Source: Actinoplanes sp. L3-i22 (GTDB lineage: Bacteria; Actinomycetota; Actinomycetes; Mycobacteriales; Micromonosporaceae). Taken from it: a DNA stretch of 64,000 nucleotides. The stretch spans positions 2,724,001-2,788,000 of the forward strand of contig NZ_AP024745.1 in the NCBI RefSeq assembly GCF_019704555.1, given 5' to 3'. A program made the translations under genes and the position numbers. Shown one piece after another: positions 1 through 8,802 of the stretch (position 1 is the first letter of the stretch; every line of letters begins with the position of its first letter). The notes beneath the pieces were generated by a model that saw nothing but the letters and a program-made list of their open reading frames with translations, was not told where the DNA came from and did no database searches.

Positions 1-185
1 CGGAACAACGCGACCGGGTCTTCGACATGTTCATCCGCGTCGAGGGCACGTCCGCCGCCGGCCACGGCATCGGCCTGTCCAGCTGCATGCGCATCGTCGA
101 CCGCCACGGCGGCACCATCCGCGTCGCCGAAAACCCGGCCGGCGGCACCCGCGTCATCTTCACCCTCCCCGACCAAAACCCATAA
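1..185 (+). CDS. Histidine kinase, C-terminal fragment (HATPase_c domain)
   Basis: Only the last 60 residues are in the window, in the frame that opens at base 3 and ends at TAA 183-185. They contain the G1/F-box region of a HATPase_c domain (EQRDRVFDMF) and the G2 glycine loop (GHGIGLSSCMRIV), followed by the usual terminal strand (GGTRVIFTLP). This is the ATP-binding end of a sensor histidine kinase that phosphorylates a response regulator. The sensor and phosphoacceptor domains lie outside the window, so the signal is unknown. Confidence 0.85.
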   Translation, partial: EQRDRVFDMFIRVEGTSAAGHGIGLSSCMRIVDRHGGTIRVAENPAGGTRVIFTLPDQNP

Positions 186-202
186 ACCCTATTTGGTACG
201 AC
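181..202 (+). repeat. Short intergenic motif, copy A (core TTTGGTACG)
   Basis: Directly after the kinase stop there is a CATAAA...CCTATTTGGTACG string. It recurs at 39689-39714 and, inverted, at 31757-31770. The rest of the gap to 424 is GC-rich and I see no gene in it. Confidence 0.4.
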
Positions 203-420
203 CTGGGCCCACGCCCGCCGAGCCCCCCGGCCTCCCGGCCCACTCCGGGCCGACACCCCGCATCCGGGCTGGGTGCGGTGGAGACCTGGCCCGCCCACCG
301 TCGCGGCGCCGGGCTCCGGCCTCCCCACCCGGCCGCCGGAACGGGCCGGGCGCGCTGACCGATCACGGCGCGCGGAGCATCATCGGATGATCGTGACGGC
401 TCAGGCCGTACCGTAATCGG

Positions 421-458
421 ATTTTGAAAAAGATGGCGCCGGGGAAACCCGGCGCCAT
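421..458 (-). terminator. Intrinsic terminator of the DUF1906 gene
   Basis: A perfect 11-bp stem (ATGGCGCCGGG at 433-443 with CCCGGCGCCAT at 448-458) closes a 4-nt loop. On the minus strand it is followed by a run of five T (CTTTTTC). This is a canonical rho-independent terminator about 26 nt beyond the stop of the minus-strand gene ending at 484. Confidence 0.85.
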
Positions 459-483
459 CGAGCGAGCCTGTGGAACAGCGGAC

Positions 484-2103
484 CTAGAAGAGCTGGGTGC
501 GGCCGGCGTAGCCGTTGGCGACGCGGATGCCCGGGTTGAGGCCGGTGCCCTTGCCGCGGTAGAGCCAGAGGCCGCCGGTGCTGGTCTGCACCGCGAGCAG
601 GTCGGGGTAGCCGTCGCGGTCGAAGTCGCCGATGCCGACGAAGTCGCGCAGGCCGGACCCGGAGCCGATCCGGACGCTGGTCTGGAAGCCGCCGGACTTG
701 CCCTTGTACAGCGACAGCGCGCCGGTGCTGGTCACCTTGACCACCAGGTCCTGGTAGCCGTCGCGGTTGAAGTCGCCCACGCCGACGAACTCGCTGCGGT
801 TGTTCCAGTTGCCCTTCGCGACGACCTTGCGGGTGCCGAACTTCGCGCCCTTGGCCCCGGGGTACAGGTACAGGTAGCCGTTGCTGATCTGCTGGGCCAG
901 CAGGTCCGGGTAGCCGTCCTTGTTGAAGTCGCCGATCGCGGTGAACTCGCGCAGCGAGCGCATGTCCTTGTAGAGCAGCTTGCGGGTGCCGAGCTTGCCG
1001 GTGCTCTTGCCGGGATAGAAGTAGACCGCGCCGGTCGACTTCTGCCGGGCGATGATGTCCTGGATGCCGTCGCGGTTCAGGTCCATCCGGACGATCTGGT
1101 CGTACCCGGAGAAGCTGCCGATCAGCGTCGCGGTGCTGGACACGACCGTGCCGTTGCCGGCGAACGAGTAGAGCTTCGAGCTGCTCTTGGTCTTGGCGAG
1201 GACGTCCGACCAGCCGTTGCGGTTCCAGTCGCCCTGCTTGGTCGCCGGCATCACCCGGAAGTCCAGGTAGTCGGTGTCGATGTTGATGGTGACACCGCCG
1301 TACGTCTCGGTGTGCCCGCCCTGGTACTGCTTCATCCGGCGGTGCCCGGCCCAGTAGGTCGCCGGGATCGCGGTGTCGTCGACGGTGGCCTTGTTGTCCC
1401 AGCGGGCGAAGTCGATGTAGTCCGGCCGCGAGTACCCGGACTTGTTGTAGACCGCGACCTGGTCGGCGATGCCGGAGCCGGCGCTGCTGTAGAAGCCGGA
1501 CGCGTACCCGAGCGCGTGCAGGCGGTTCGTCCACGCGCCCAGGAACGCGACCACGCCGGCCTGGCAGGTGGCGTCCGAGCTGTCGTACGCCTCCATGTCG
1601 TAGATCAGCACGCTGTTCGGCGACAGGCCGAGCGACTTCGCCTGGACGACCGCGTCGGTGGCCGCCGTGACGCCCTGCGAGGCCGCGGACGCGTTGACGA
1701 TCAGGGTCTTCTTGGTGACCTTGGTGCAGCTGGCCTGCGGACCGACGTAGAGCGGGATCAGGTGCCAGCCCCGGTCGATCTGCTCCTTCACCCACGCCGC
1801 GGTCAGGTTCGGCTGGGCGCAGCCGCGGCTCACGCCGCCGATGTAGATGCCGGCCGCGCGGTACGGCGACGACTTCAGCCAGGTGGCCATGGTCGCGCTG
1901 GACGGGGCGGTGCAGGCGTCGAAGCCGTACCCGGTGAAGTTGCCCGGCTGCGGGGCCAGGGCCGTCGCCGCGCCGGCGGTGTTCATGAACGCCAGCGGGG
2001 TCAGCGACAGCACCAGCACGACCAGGCCGGCCAGGCGCTTGCGGTACTGCACGAACCAACGGGAACTCATCCGGTGACGCCCGGCACGGGGCGCATCGCT
2101 CAT
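484..2103 (-). CDS. Secreted DUF1906 (Rv2525c-like glycoside-hydrolase-like) protein with FG-GAP/VCBS repeats
   Basis: After a basic N-terminus and a hydrophobic signal segment ending near NTAGA, residues about 55-290 match the DUF1906 domain (GYGFDACTAPS, IYIGG, GWHLIPLYVG, IYDMEAYD, GFYSS). This TIM-barrel family resembles glycoside hydrolases and includes mycobacterial Rv2525c. The C-terminal half carries five repeats with calcium-binding D-x-N/D-x-D/N-G-x-x-D motifs (GDWNRNGWSD, MDLNRDGIQD, GDFNKDGYPD, GDFNRDGYQD, GDFDRDGYPD), typical of FG-GAP/VCBS propeller blades. It is probably exported and acts at the cell wall or on extracellular polysaccharide. The start at 2103 has an AGG about 8 nt upstream; ATG 2070 (MSSRW) is an alternative that keeps the signal peptide. 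It is a single gene with its own terminator. Confidence 0.85.
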   Translation of the reverse strand: MSDAPRAGRHRMSSRWFVQYRKRLAGLVVLVLSLTPLAFMNTAGAATALAPQPGNFTGYGFDACTAPSSATMATWLKSSPYRAAGIYIGGVSRGCAQPNLTAAWVKEQIDRGWHLIPLYVGPQASCTKVTKKTLIVNASAASQGVTAATDAVVQAKSLGLSPNSVLIYDMEAYDSSDATCQAGVVAFLGAWTNRLHALGYASGFYSSAGSGIADQVAVYNKSGYSRPDYIDFARWDNKATVDDTAIPATYWAGHRRMKQYQGGHTETYGGVTINIDTDYLDFRVMPATKQGDWNRNGWSDVLAKTKSSSKLYSFAGNGTVVSSTATLIGSFSGYDQIVRMDLNRDGIQDIIARQKSTGAVYFYPGKSTGKLGTRKLLYKDMRSLREFTAIGDFNKDGYPDLLAQQISNGYLYLYPGAKGAKFGTRKVVAKGNWNNRSEFVGVGDFNRDGYQDLVVKVTSTGALSLYKGKSGGFQTSVRIGSGSGLRDFVGIGDFDRDGYPDLLAVQTSTGGLWLYRGKGTGLNPGIRVANGYAGRTQLF

Positions 2104-2134
2104 CGGGAACCTATTCGTCGACGTGGTCGCGCGG

Positions 2135-2180
2135 CACAGAGAAGTGGCACAGAGCAGTGCCACAGAGAAGTGGCACAGAG
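2135..2180. repeat. 20-bp direct repeat with internal dyad upstream of the DUF1906 gene
   Basis: The same 20-nt string (beginning CACAGAGAAG) occurs at 2135-2154 and 2161-2180. Between them lies an inverted repeat GTGGCAC (2144-2150), 6 nt, GTGCCAC (2157-2163). It sits 32-77 bp upstream of the minus-strand start at 2103, in promoter position, and could be an operator. The rest of 2181-2410 shows no gene. Confidence 0.5.
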
Positions 2181-2427
2181 AACTTGTGGATCGAATCAGG
2201 ACGATGCGATCCTGCCAAGATCTGTTCGGCTGATCATGGTCCGGCCGAAGGGATGAGCTCGGTGACCTGTCCCACTTCGCCGCCCCGGCCCGGCCCGCGT
2301 CGCCCGCCGCTCAGTTCCGGCGGTGGCTGACCGATCGGGCTGGTGACCAAGCGATCGGCCAGTTGATTCAGGGTGCGCTCATGCCGAGTTTGTCTTTTGT
2401 TCACCATCCGCGGCCTACGCTTCGCCG

Positions 2428-3027
2428 ATGACGGCCCCGAGCCTGCTTCCCGCGTCTGGATCTCCGGCTGAAACGTTTCCGGAGGGCCCGCTCAGCACCG
2501 CCGCGCGGATGTTCGCCGAATCCCTGATCGGTGGCATGGGCAACCGCTGGCTGCACACCACCGGGGTCGCCGAGCGCGCCGCCGGTCTGGCCGGCCCGCT
2601 CGGCGTCGACGGTGACCTGCTCACCGCCGCGGCCTGGCTGCACGACATCGGCTACGCCGAGGCCACCATCGGGACCGGCTTCCACCCGCTGGACGGCGCC
2701 GACCACCTGACCCGCAACGGCTGGCCGGTCCGCGTGGCCGGCCTGGTGGCCTACCACTCCGGCGCCCGGTTCATCGCGGCCGCTCGTGGCCTGAGCGAGC
2801 TGCTGGCGGCCTACCCGGACGAGCGCACGGTCCTGGCGGACGCCCTGACCTACGCCGACCAGACCGTCGGGCCGGACGGCGCCCGCGTCGACCCGGCCGG
2901 ACGCTACGCCGAGATGCTGCTGCGGCACGGCCCGTGCTCGTGGAACGCCCGCGTCGACGCCGATCGCGGCCCCTACCTGCGTGGCATCGCCCACCGCATC
3001 GAATACCTGCTGTCCTTCGCCGCCTGA
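2428..3027 (+). CDS. HD-domain metal-dependent phosphohydrolase
   Basis: The 199-aa protein has the HD-domain ligands H43 in WLHTTGVAE, the H72-D73 pair in AWLHDIGYA, and later histidines in GFHPLDGA and VAYHSGA. HD enzymes hydrolyse phosphate mono- or diesters with divalent metals. The substrate cannot be told from sequence; size and single-gene context fit the small actinobacterial HD proteins often annotated as nucleotide phosphohydrolases. A TACGCT -10 box (2416-2421) lies 6 nt before ATG, so the mRNA is probably leaderless. Confidence 0.8.
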   Translation: MTAPSLLPASGSPAETFPEGPLSTAARMFAESLIGGMGNRWLHTTGVAERAAGLAGPLGVDGDLLTAAAWLHDIGYAEATIGTGFHPLDGADHLTRNGWPVRVAGLVAYHSGARFIAAARGLSELLAAYPDERTVLADALTYADQTVGPDGARVDPAGRYAEMLLRHGPCSWNARVDADRGPYLRGIAHRIEYLLSFAA

Positions 3028-3090
3028 ACCGGCCTTTCCGGTCCGGCCGGGCGATCAATGGCAGCTCTACCTGCGGGCCGAGGGCCGAGG

Positions 3091-4224
3091 CTACGTCGGC
3101 TTCGACTTCTCCGGCTGAACCGAGGGCTGAGCCCGAGGCTGATCCCGAAGATCATGGAGAAAGAGCGACAGGGCATCGAAGTACGGCTGTAGCGAGCTGA
3201 TCTCCACATACTCGTCCGCGCCGTGCTGACCGTCGCCGGACGGCCCGAAGATGACCGCGCCGACACCGTGCGGGAAGTAGAAGCGACTGTCCGCCGACCC
3301 GTGCTTGCGCAGCAGCTCCCCGGACCCCCCGACCGCCCGCGCCGCCGCCCGCAACGCCACCACCTGCGGACTGTCCGGATCCGCCCGGTGCGGCGTCCCC
3401 ACCGAGTCGACCACCACCGCCAGCCCGGTGATGCTCCGCAGGTGCGCCGCGATCTCCCCGGCCGACCGGCCGGTCAGGTCCCGGTCCTCGGGCGGATACC
3501 GGATGTCCAGCCGGGCGACCGCGTCCGCCGGCACCTGGTTGTCCGCCTCGTTCGACGTCTCCACCCGGGCCAGGTTCACGGTCGTGGTCCAGGCCTCCTC
3601 GGCCGGCACCGGGTAGCGGTCCATCAGCCGCTGGATCCCGGCGAGCAGCGTCAGCAGCGCGTTGGACCCCAGCCAGGGGTACGCCGCGTGCGCCGTCTGC
3701 CCGGACGCGATCACCCGAGCCCGGACCAGGCCCTTGGACTCGGTCACGACGCGCAGCCCGCTCTGCTCCCCGACGATCACGAAGTCCCCGCGCACGCCCC
3801 ACCCGACCTGATGACCCGTCCCGTCGAAGCCGCCCACCTCCTCGTCGGTGACCAGCTGCAGCGCGATCGGGTACGGCAGCTCCTCCGCCAGCGTCCGGAA
3901 CACGGTGGCCAGCACGAGCGCCGCCACCTTCATGTCGTGCGCGCCCCGCCCGTACAGCCGGTCACCCTCCCGGCGCGCCCGGAACTGCTCCGGCGTACCG
4001 GGAACGACATCGAGGTGACCGTTCAGGATCACCCGGGGCTGCCCCGGCCGGTCCGGGTGCGTGACCAGTACGCTGGGCTTGCCCCGCGACTCGAACCGGC
4101 GGATCTCGAAACCCGGCCCGACCACGTCGAGCGCGAGGCCGAGGGCCCGGTGCAGCTCACCGGGCCGATCGGCGGTGGACCGGATCCCGATCAGCGCTTC
4201 GGCCGGCGCGAGCAACTCATCCAT
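3091..4224 (-). CDS. M20/M25/M40 family metallopeptidase (ArgE/DapE-like)
   Basis: Motifs of the di-zinc M20 peptidases are all present: NGHLDVVP (H70, D72), GRGAHDMK (D97, the bridging ligand), DEEVGG at 127-132 with the catalytic glutamate, and a dimerisation-domain histidine in SGQTAHAAYPW. The 377-aa length fits soluble DapE/ArgE/carboxypeptidase G2-type enzymes that hydrolyse N-acyl amino acids or dipeptides. It lies 10 bp downstream of the DUF1684 gene on the same strand. A TAGTTT box whose TAG is the stop codon of that upstream gene lies 6 nt before the ATG, so it may also be transcribed alone as a leaderless mRNA. The substrate is unknown. Confidence 0.85.
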   Translation of the reverse strand: MDELLAPAEALIGIRSTADRPGELHRALGLALDVVGPGFEIRRFESRGKPSVLVTHPDRPGQPRVILNGHLDVVPGTPEQFRARREGDRLYGRGAHDMKVAALVLATVFRTLAEELPYPIALQLVTDEEVGGFDGTGHQVGWGVRGDFVIVGEQSGLRVVTESKGLVRARVIASGQTAHAAYPWLGSNALLTLLAGIQRLMDRYPVPAEEAWTTTVNLARVETSNEADNQVPADAVARLDIRYPPEDRDLTGRSAGEIAAHLRSITGLAVVVDSVGTPHRADPDSPQVVALRAAARAVGGSGELLRKHGSADSRFYFPHGVGAVIFGPSGDGQHGADEYVEISSLQPYFDALSLFLHDLRDQPRAQPSVQPEKSKPT

Positions 4225-4233
4225 GCACGCAAA

Positions 4234-5007
4234 CTAGCGGGGAAGCCGCTCGCCCGCCTCCACGGCGATCGGCAGTCTGTTCCCGGCCGGCGGCAGCGGG
4301 CAGGTCGCGAACTCGGTGTACGCGCACGGCAGGTTCGTCGCCCGGTTGAAGTCCAGCACCACGGCCCCGTCCGGGTCCGGCGCCGGGATGGCCAGGCTGC
4401 GGTTGGCGGCGTACGTCGTCACCCCGGAAGTCGCGTCGGTGAACAACACGAAGAGTGACCCGGGGGTGCCGCCGTTGAACGCGGTCAGCGCCAGATCCTG
4501 CCCGCCGACGCTGAACTCGACCTTCCCCGGTGACTCGTAGACGTGCTCGAGCCCCTCGGAGACCGAGCCGACGGTCACCGGCACGGGCGCCTCGAACGGT
4601 AAAAATGTGCCGTTCACCGCCCACTTCTCGGTCGCCGGGTAGGCCGGCGTGCCGGTGTACTGCGCCAGCGTCTCGTGCGACGGGTGCCGCGGCCGCAGCA
4701 CGTCGAAGCCGCCGCGCCGGGCGATCTCCAGCTTGGCGTCGCCGTAACCCACCGTGATGTCACCGCGCTCCGGGATCGGCTCGAACCGGTGCTCGCCGGC
4801 CCCGATGCCGTCCAGCGACTCGCCGTCGGCGAGCGTCACGAGCACGCCCTCCGGCCCGGTGCTCCACTCGCCGGGCGCGTCCGGGAAGCGCTGCGGCGTC
4901 GCGTCGAGCCAGTGCAGCCCGGTGATCGCCAGGAACCCGTGCGGATCGGCCCGCCGCTTCTCGTGCCCGTCGTGCCACCGCGCCCACTGCTCTTCAAAGC
5001 TGCTCAT
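4234..5007 (-). CDS. DUF1684 family protein
   Basis: The 257-aa protein shows the DUF1684 hallmarks. The N-terminus WARWHDGHEKRRADPHGFL is followed by GLHWL, and the C-terminus reads LDFNRATNLPCAYTEFATCP then PPAGNRLPIAVEAGE. The family has no established biochemical role; conserved His, Asn and Cys residues suggest an enzyme. There is no signal peptide, so it is cytosolic. A TAGGGT box ends 6 nt before the ATG, consistent with a leaderless transcript. It is followed at once by the M20 peptidase, probably as a two-gene unit. Confidence 0.8.
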   Translation of the reverse strand: MSSFEEQWARWHDGHEKRRADPHGFLAITGLHWLDATPQRFPDAPGEWSTGPEGVLVTLADGESLDGIGAGEHRFEPIPERGDITVGYGDAKLEIARRGGFDVLRPRHPSHETLAQYTGTPAYPATEKWAVNGTFLPFEAPVPVTVGSVSEGLEHVYESPGKVEFSVGGQDLALTAFNGGTPGSLFVLFTDATSGVTTYAANRSLAIPAPDPDGAVVLDFNRATNLPCAYTEFATCPLPPAGNRLPIAVEAGERLPR

Positions 5008-5079
5008 ATATCGACCCTAATCCCTACTCTGGGGATGGGTTATGGCGTGACCATGTGACATCTGCTAATTTCCTTCGCA

Positions 5080-5200
5080 GGTCATGAGTGTCAGCGCGTA
5101 GCCCCGGCTTGCTGACCGGCAACCCTTGCGTTCGCGATGGGGTGCCCCGGGTGAGGACCGGGCCGTCGTCGCTCGACGCCGGCAAGCGCGGGCCCGGTGG
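5080..5200 (+). promoter_or_regulatory. SAM-IV riboswitch (copy 1)
   Basis: The leader starts GGTCATGAGTG, then has the CCCCGGCTTGCTG hairpin, the CCGGCAACCC core and GGGGTGCCCCGGGTGA, and closes P1 with GACC (GGTC 5080-5083 with GACC 5156-5159). A 3' GGCAAGCGCGGG block matches the downstream pseudoknot part of the SAM-IV class as I remember it. A TAATTT -10 box at 5066-5071 would start transcription right at the aptamer. The PLP-enzyme gene begins about 28 nt after the riboswitch, so S-adenosylmethionine probably represses it. Confidence 0.9.
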
Positions 5201-5227
5201 GGTCCCTGACCTCAGCGGAGGTATGCC

Positions 5228-6448
5228 ATGTCGGCTCTCGACATCGTCGGCGACGACCTGAAGACCGAACTTCCCACCGGCGAGACGGTACGTTTCGCCC
5301 ACCTCGACTACGCGGCGTCCGCCCCGTGCGTCGAGGCCGCGGCCCAGGCGGTGGCCGAGCTCCTGCCGCGCTACGGCAGCGTGCACCGGGGGACCGGGGT
5401 ACGGTCGCAGACCTCGACGGTGGCCTACGAGGTGGCCCGGGACGTGGTGGCCGAGTTCGTCGGCGCCCGCGCGGACGATCAGGTGATCTTCACGCGGAAC
5501 ACCACGGACGCGCTCAACCTGCTGGCCCGGGCCCTGCCGGCGGGCACCACCACGATCCTGTTCGACGGTGAGCACCACGCGAACCTGCTGCCCTGGCCGA
5601 ATCCGCTCCGCCTGCCGGCCCCGGAATCAGCTTATGAGGCGATAAAGTCCCTCAAAGATGCGCTCAGCGTGACAAAAGGGACGCGGGTCCTGACCGTCAC
5701 GGGCGCGAGCAACGTCACCGGCGAGATCTGGCCGGTGCGGGAACTCGCCGATATCGCGCACGCTCACGGCGTACGCGTAATTGTCGATGCCGCACAGCTC
5801 GCGCCGCACCGGCCGGCGAACCTGGACCACCTCGGCGCTGATTTTCTGGCCTTTTCCGGTCACAAGCTGTACGCGCCGTTCGGCGCCGGCGTCCTCGTCG
5901 GTCGCGCCGACTGGTTGGACGCGGCCGAGCCCTACCTGTACGGCGGCGGCGCCAGCGCGACCGTCGGCGACCGCCCCGGCGAGCTGACCTGGGCCACCGG
6001 CCCGGCCCGGCACGAGGGCGGCACCCCGAACCTGCTGGGCGCCGCCGCGATCGCCGCGGTGTGCGCGGCCCTGCTGGTCGCCGACCGGGACGCTCTGCAC
6101 CGCCACGAGCAGGACCTGCTGGCCCGGCTGCGCGGGAGCCTGCCCGACGGCGTACGGGAAATGAGCCTTTTCGGTCCGGACCACCCGCGGGTCGGCATCG
6201 TCTCGCTGGCCCTGCCCGGCCATGATCCGGCCCGGGTGGCGCACCGGCTGGGCCGCGAGTTCGGCATCGGCGTCCGCGCCGGCCAGTTCTGCGCCCATCC
6301 GCTGGTGCGGCGGCTCACCAAAAGCGACGCGACAGCGACCTGCGAAAGCGGACAAAACGCTCTCTTGAGGGCAAGTTTCGGGCTGGGCAGCACGACCGAG
6401 GACGTCGACCGCTTCACCGCGGCCCTCGGCGAAATACTCCGCTCCTGA
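5228..6448 (+). CDS. Class V aminotransferase / cysteine desulfurase-like PLP enzyme
   Basis: Fold-type I PLP enzyme of 406 aa with the PLP lysine K213 in AFSGHKLYAPFG, the pyridine-N aspartate D187 in VIVDAAQ, and the GGTPN loop. C355 in RAGQFCAHP lies where SufS-type cysteine desulfurases carry their catalytic cysteine. It could therefore be a desulfurase acting on cysteine or another sulfur amino acid, or a related lyase or epimerase. The SAM-IV riboswitch immediately upstream ties it to sulfur or methionine metabolism. GGAGG at 5217-5221, 6 nt before ATG 5228, selects this start over the earlier ATG at 5223. No Suf partner genes are nearby. Confidence 0.8.
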   Translation: MSALDIVGDDLKTELPTGETVRFAHLDYAASAPCVEAAAQAVAELLPRYGSVHRGTGVRSQTSTVAYEVARDVVAEFVGARADDQVIFTRNTTDALNLLARALPAGTTTILFDGEHHANLLPWPNPLRLPAPESAYEAIKSLKDALSVTKGTRVLTVTGASNVTGEIWPVRELADIAHAHGVRVIVDAAQLAPHRPANLDHLGADFLAFSGHKLYAPFGAGVLVGRADWLDAAEPYLYGGGASATVGDRPGELTWATGPARHEGGTPNLLGAAAIAAVCAALLVADRDALHRHEQDLLARLRGSLPDGVREMSLFGPDHPRVGIVSLALPGHDPARVAHRLGREFGIGVRAGQFCAHPLVRRLTKSDATATCESGQNALLRASFGLGSTTEDVDRFTAALGEILRS

Positions 6449-6502
6449 CCGGCAACCACCGGGAACCTGCATCCGCCGCCGAACGATCCGATCAAGCGGA
6501 TC

Positions 6503-8758
6503 GTGAGGACCTGGCTGACTTGGCTGCGGGACCGCCTGCCCACCGGCGGCGGCCTGCGCGACGAGGACTGGACGACACGGCATCGACTGCTGACCGTGTT
6601 GCTCGGCGTCGTCGTGCTCGTGGTGACCGTGTTCGGCGCGGTTCGCCCGGATCAGGGCACCACCCTGCTCTGGACCGATCTGCTGATCCTGCCCTGCATC
6701 GTGGCCGGCACCCTGCTCAGGGGCCGCCGGACGCGCTCGGTGGCGGTCGCGCTCGGCTTCACCGTGGCGTGCGCCGGCTTCGTCTCGCTGAGCAACGGCC
6801 TGACCGAGGCGCACTTCTCGTTCTTCGTCGCGGTCGCCGCGCTCGCCCTGTACCGGGACTGGGCGCCGTTCGGCGCGTTCCTGGTCGCCACCACCCTGCA
6901 CCACGGGGTGTTCGGGCTGCTGACCGGCACGCACACCTACGACCACCACTCGGCGCAGGCGCACCCGCTGGTCTGGGCCGGGCTGCACGGTTTCGCGGTG
7001 CTGCTGGCGGCCGGCTTCCAGGTCGTGCAGTGGGGGCTGACCGAGGCCGAGGAGCGGCGCGCCGCCGACAACCTGGAGGAGAGCCAGGCCCAGCTCAGCG
7101 TCGCGTTCGACGAGACGCCGGTGCCGATGGCGATGTTCGCGCCGGACGGCCTGGTGCTGCGCTGCAACGCCGCCTACCGGCACTGGCTGCGCCTGCCCGA
7201 CGAGCTTCCGGCCGGTTTCTCGGTACGGGACGTGCCGCTCGTCGCCGTGGATCCGGCCGAGGGCAGCGCCTTCCCGCGGATGTCGGCGTCGGTCGAGCCG
7301 CTCACCCTGACCCGGCAGTACCGGCGCACCGACGACGGCTCGCTGATCTGGGTCGAGCTGCACAGCACCCCGCTCTACGACAAGCAGGGCACCCTGCGGT
7401 TCATCTTCGCGCACTGCCTGGACGTCACCGGCGTCCGCAACCACGAGGAGGAGCTGCGCCGCCAGGTCCGGCACGACTCGCTGACCGGGCTGCTGTCCCG
7501 CAAGGCGTTCGAGAGCGACCTGTGCGCGCTGCTCCAGGGCCGGACCCCGGTCAGCGTCATCTACCTGGACGTGGACCGGTTCAAGTCGGTCAACGACGGC
7601 TCCGGGCACGCCACCGGGGACGACGTGCTGCGCGCGCTGGCCGCCCGGCTGACCCGGGCGGTTCCGGCCGGTGCGCTGCTGGCCCGGATCGGTGGCGACG
7701 AGTTCGTCGCCGCGGTGTCCGGCCCGCCCTCCGCCGGCCTGCGGGTCGGCCAGGAGATCCTGGCCTCGATGGGTGAGCCGCTGCTGGTCGGCGGCAACCA
7801 GCTGCCGATCTCGGTCAGCATCGGCGTCGCGTCCGAGCACGGCGCCGAGCACTCCGACGACGTGGTGCTGGCCGCGGACACCGCGATGTACACGGCCAAG
7901 CGCGCCGGCGGCAACCGGCTCGAGGTGTTCACCGAGGACATGCGGGTGTCGGTGCACGAGCGGCTGGCCGCCGAGGCCCGCCTGCGCCAGGCGCTCGCCG
8001 GGCACCTGCCGTGGACGCTGCCGCTCTGGTTCCAGCCGGTGGTCTCGACGGTCACCGGGCAGATCGTCGGGGCCGAGGCGCTGTGCCGGATGCGGACCCC
8101 GGACGGGCGGATCCTCAGCCCGTACCACTTCATCGGCGCCGCCGAGGAGACCGGGATGATCGTGCCGCTCGGCGAGCACGTGCTGCGCTCCGCGATCGAC
8201 CACCTGATCTACTGGTCCGGGCACCTGGGCTACGTGTCGGTCAACGTCAGCCCGCGCCAGCTGGCCGAGCCGGACTTCGTGCCGATGCTGGCCGACCTGC
8301 TCGCCGCGCACCCCGGGCTGGACCCGTCCCGCCTGGTCCTGGAGATCACCGAGACCGCGCTGCTGGCCTCGTCGGTCGACGTGTCCGAGCGCCTGGCCAC
8401 CCTCAAGCGGCTCGGCGTGCGGATCGCGCTGGACGACTTCGGCACCGGCTACAGCTCGCTCACCTGGCTCAAGTCGGTCCCGGCCGACATCGTCAAGCTG
8501 GATCGCTCGTTCGTGGCCGGTCTCGCGGTGGACCAGCGCAAGTCGTCGATCATCCAGGCGGTGCTCTGGCTCGCCCAGTCGCTGGGCATGTCCACGATCG
8601 CCGAAGGGGTCGAGGAGATCGACGACTGGGCTGCTCTGCAGGCCGCCGGCTGCCCCGCCGTACAGGGCTATTTCTTCAGTGAGCCGCGCCCCCCGGAGGA
8701 GTTCCAGGAGATGTTGATCAACCGGAAGTGTGTCACTCCTCTGGCGCAGTTCACCTGA
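6503..8758 (+). CDS. Membrane-bound PAS-GGDEF-EAL protein (diguanylate cyclase/phosphodiesterase)
   Basis: Residues about 25-180 form a membrane sensor of several hydrophobic helices (with TEAHFSFFVAVAALALYRDW). A PAS-like domain follows at about 195-310, then GGDEF and EAL. The cyclase signature GGDEF (397-401) is intact, as are the EAL residues (525-527), DDFGTGYSS and the ITETALL glutamate, so both c-di-GMP synthesis and breakdown are possible. The GTG start opens right after a long upstream gap. The PAS domain suggests a small-molecule or redox input. A PilZ protein, a candidate c-di-GMP receptor, is encoded at 31.9 kb. Confidence 0.92.
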   Translation: MRTWLTWLRDRLPTGGGLRDEDWTTRHRLLTVLLGVVVLVVTVFGAVRPDQGTTLLWTDLLILPCIVAGTLLRGRRTRSVAVALGFTVACAGFVSLSNGLTEAHFSFFVAVAALALYRDWAPFGAFLVATTLHHGVFGLLTGTHTYDHHSAQAHPLVWAGLHGFAVLLAAGFQVVQWGLTEAEERRAADNLEESQAQLSVAFDETPVPMAMFAPDGLVLRCNAAYRHWLRLPDELPAGFSVRDVPLVAVDPAEGSAFPRMSASVEPLTLTRQYRRTDDGSLIWVELHSTPLYDKQGTLRFIFAHCLDVTGVRNHEEELRRQVRHDSLTGLLSRKAFESDLCALLQGRTPVSVIYLDVDRFKSVNDGSGHATGDDVLRALAARLTRAVPAGALLARIGGDEFVAAVSGPPSAGLRVGQEILASMGEPLLVGGNQLPISVSIGVASEHGAEHSDDVVLAADTAMYTAKRAGGNRLEVFTEDMRVSVHERLAAEARLRQALAGHLPWTLPLWFQPVVSTVTGQIVGAEALCRMRTPDGRILSPYHFIGAAEETGMIVPLGEHVLRSAIDHLIYWSGHLGYVSVNVSPRQLAEPDFVPMLADLLAAHPGLDPSRLVLEITETALLASSVDVSERLATLKRLGVRIALDDFGTGYSSLTWLKSVPADIVKLDRSFVAGLAVDQRKSSIIQAVLWLAQSLGMSTIAEGVEEIDDWAALQAAGCPAVQGYFFSEPRPPEEFQEMLINRKCVTPLAQFT

Positions 8759-8802
8759 TTGAAACCACACGCGGGATCCTGGGCGGTTAGAGTCCCGGAA
8801 TC

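Noticed and set aside
401..2059. 552-codon minus frame overlapping the DUF1906 gene
   Set aside because: Out-of-frame shadow; the DUF1906 frame has signal peptide, domain motifs and terminator.
5627..8770. Very long minus-strand open frame (1047 codons) opposite the PLP and GGDEF-EAL genes
   Set aside because: Mirror frame of GC-rich coding DNA; the translation has no domain and is dominated by R, G, Q, D and V, while the plus strand encodes clear enzymes.
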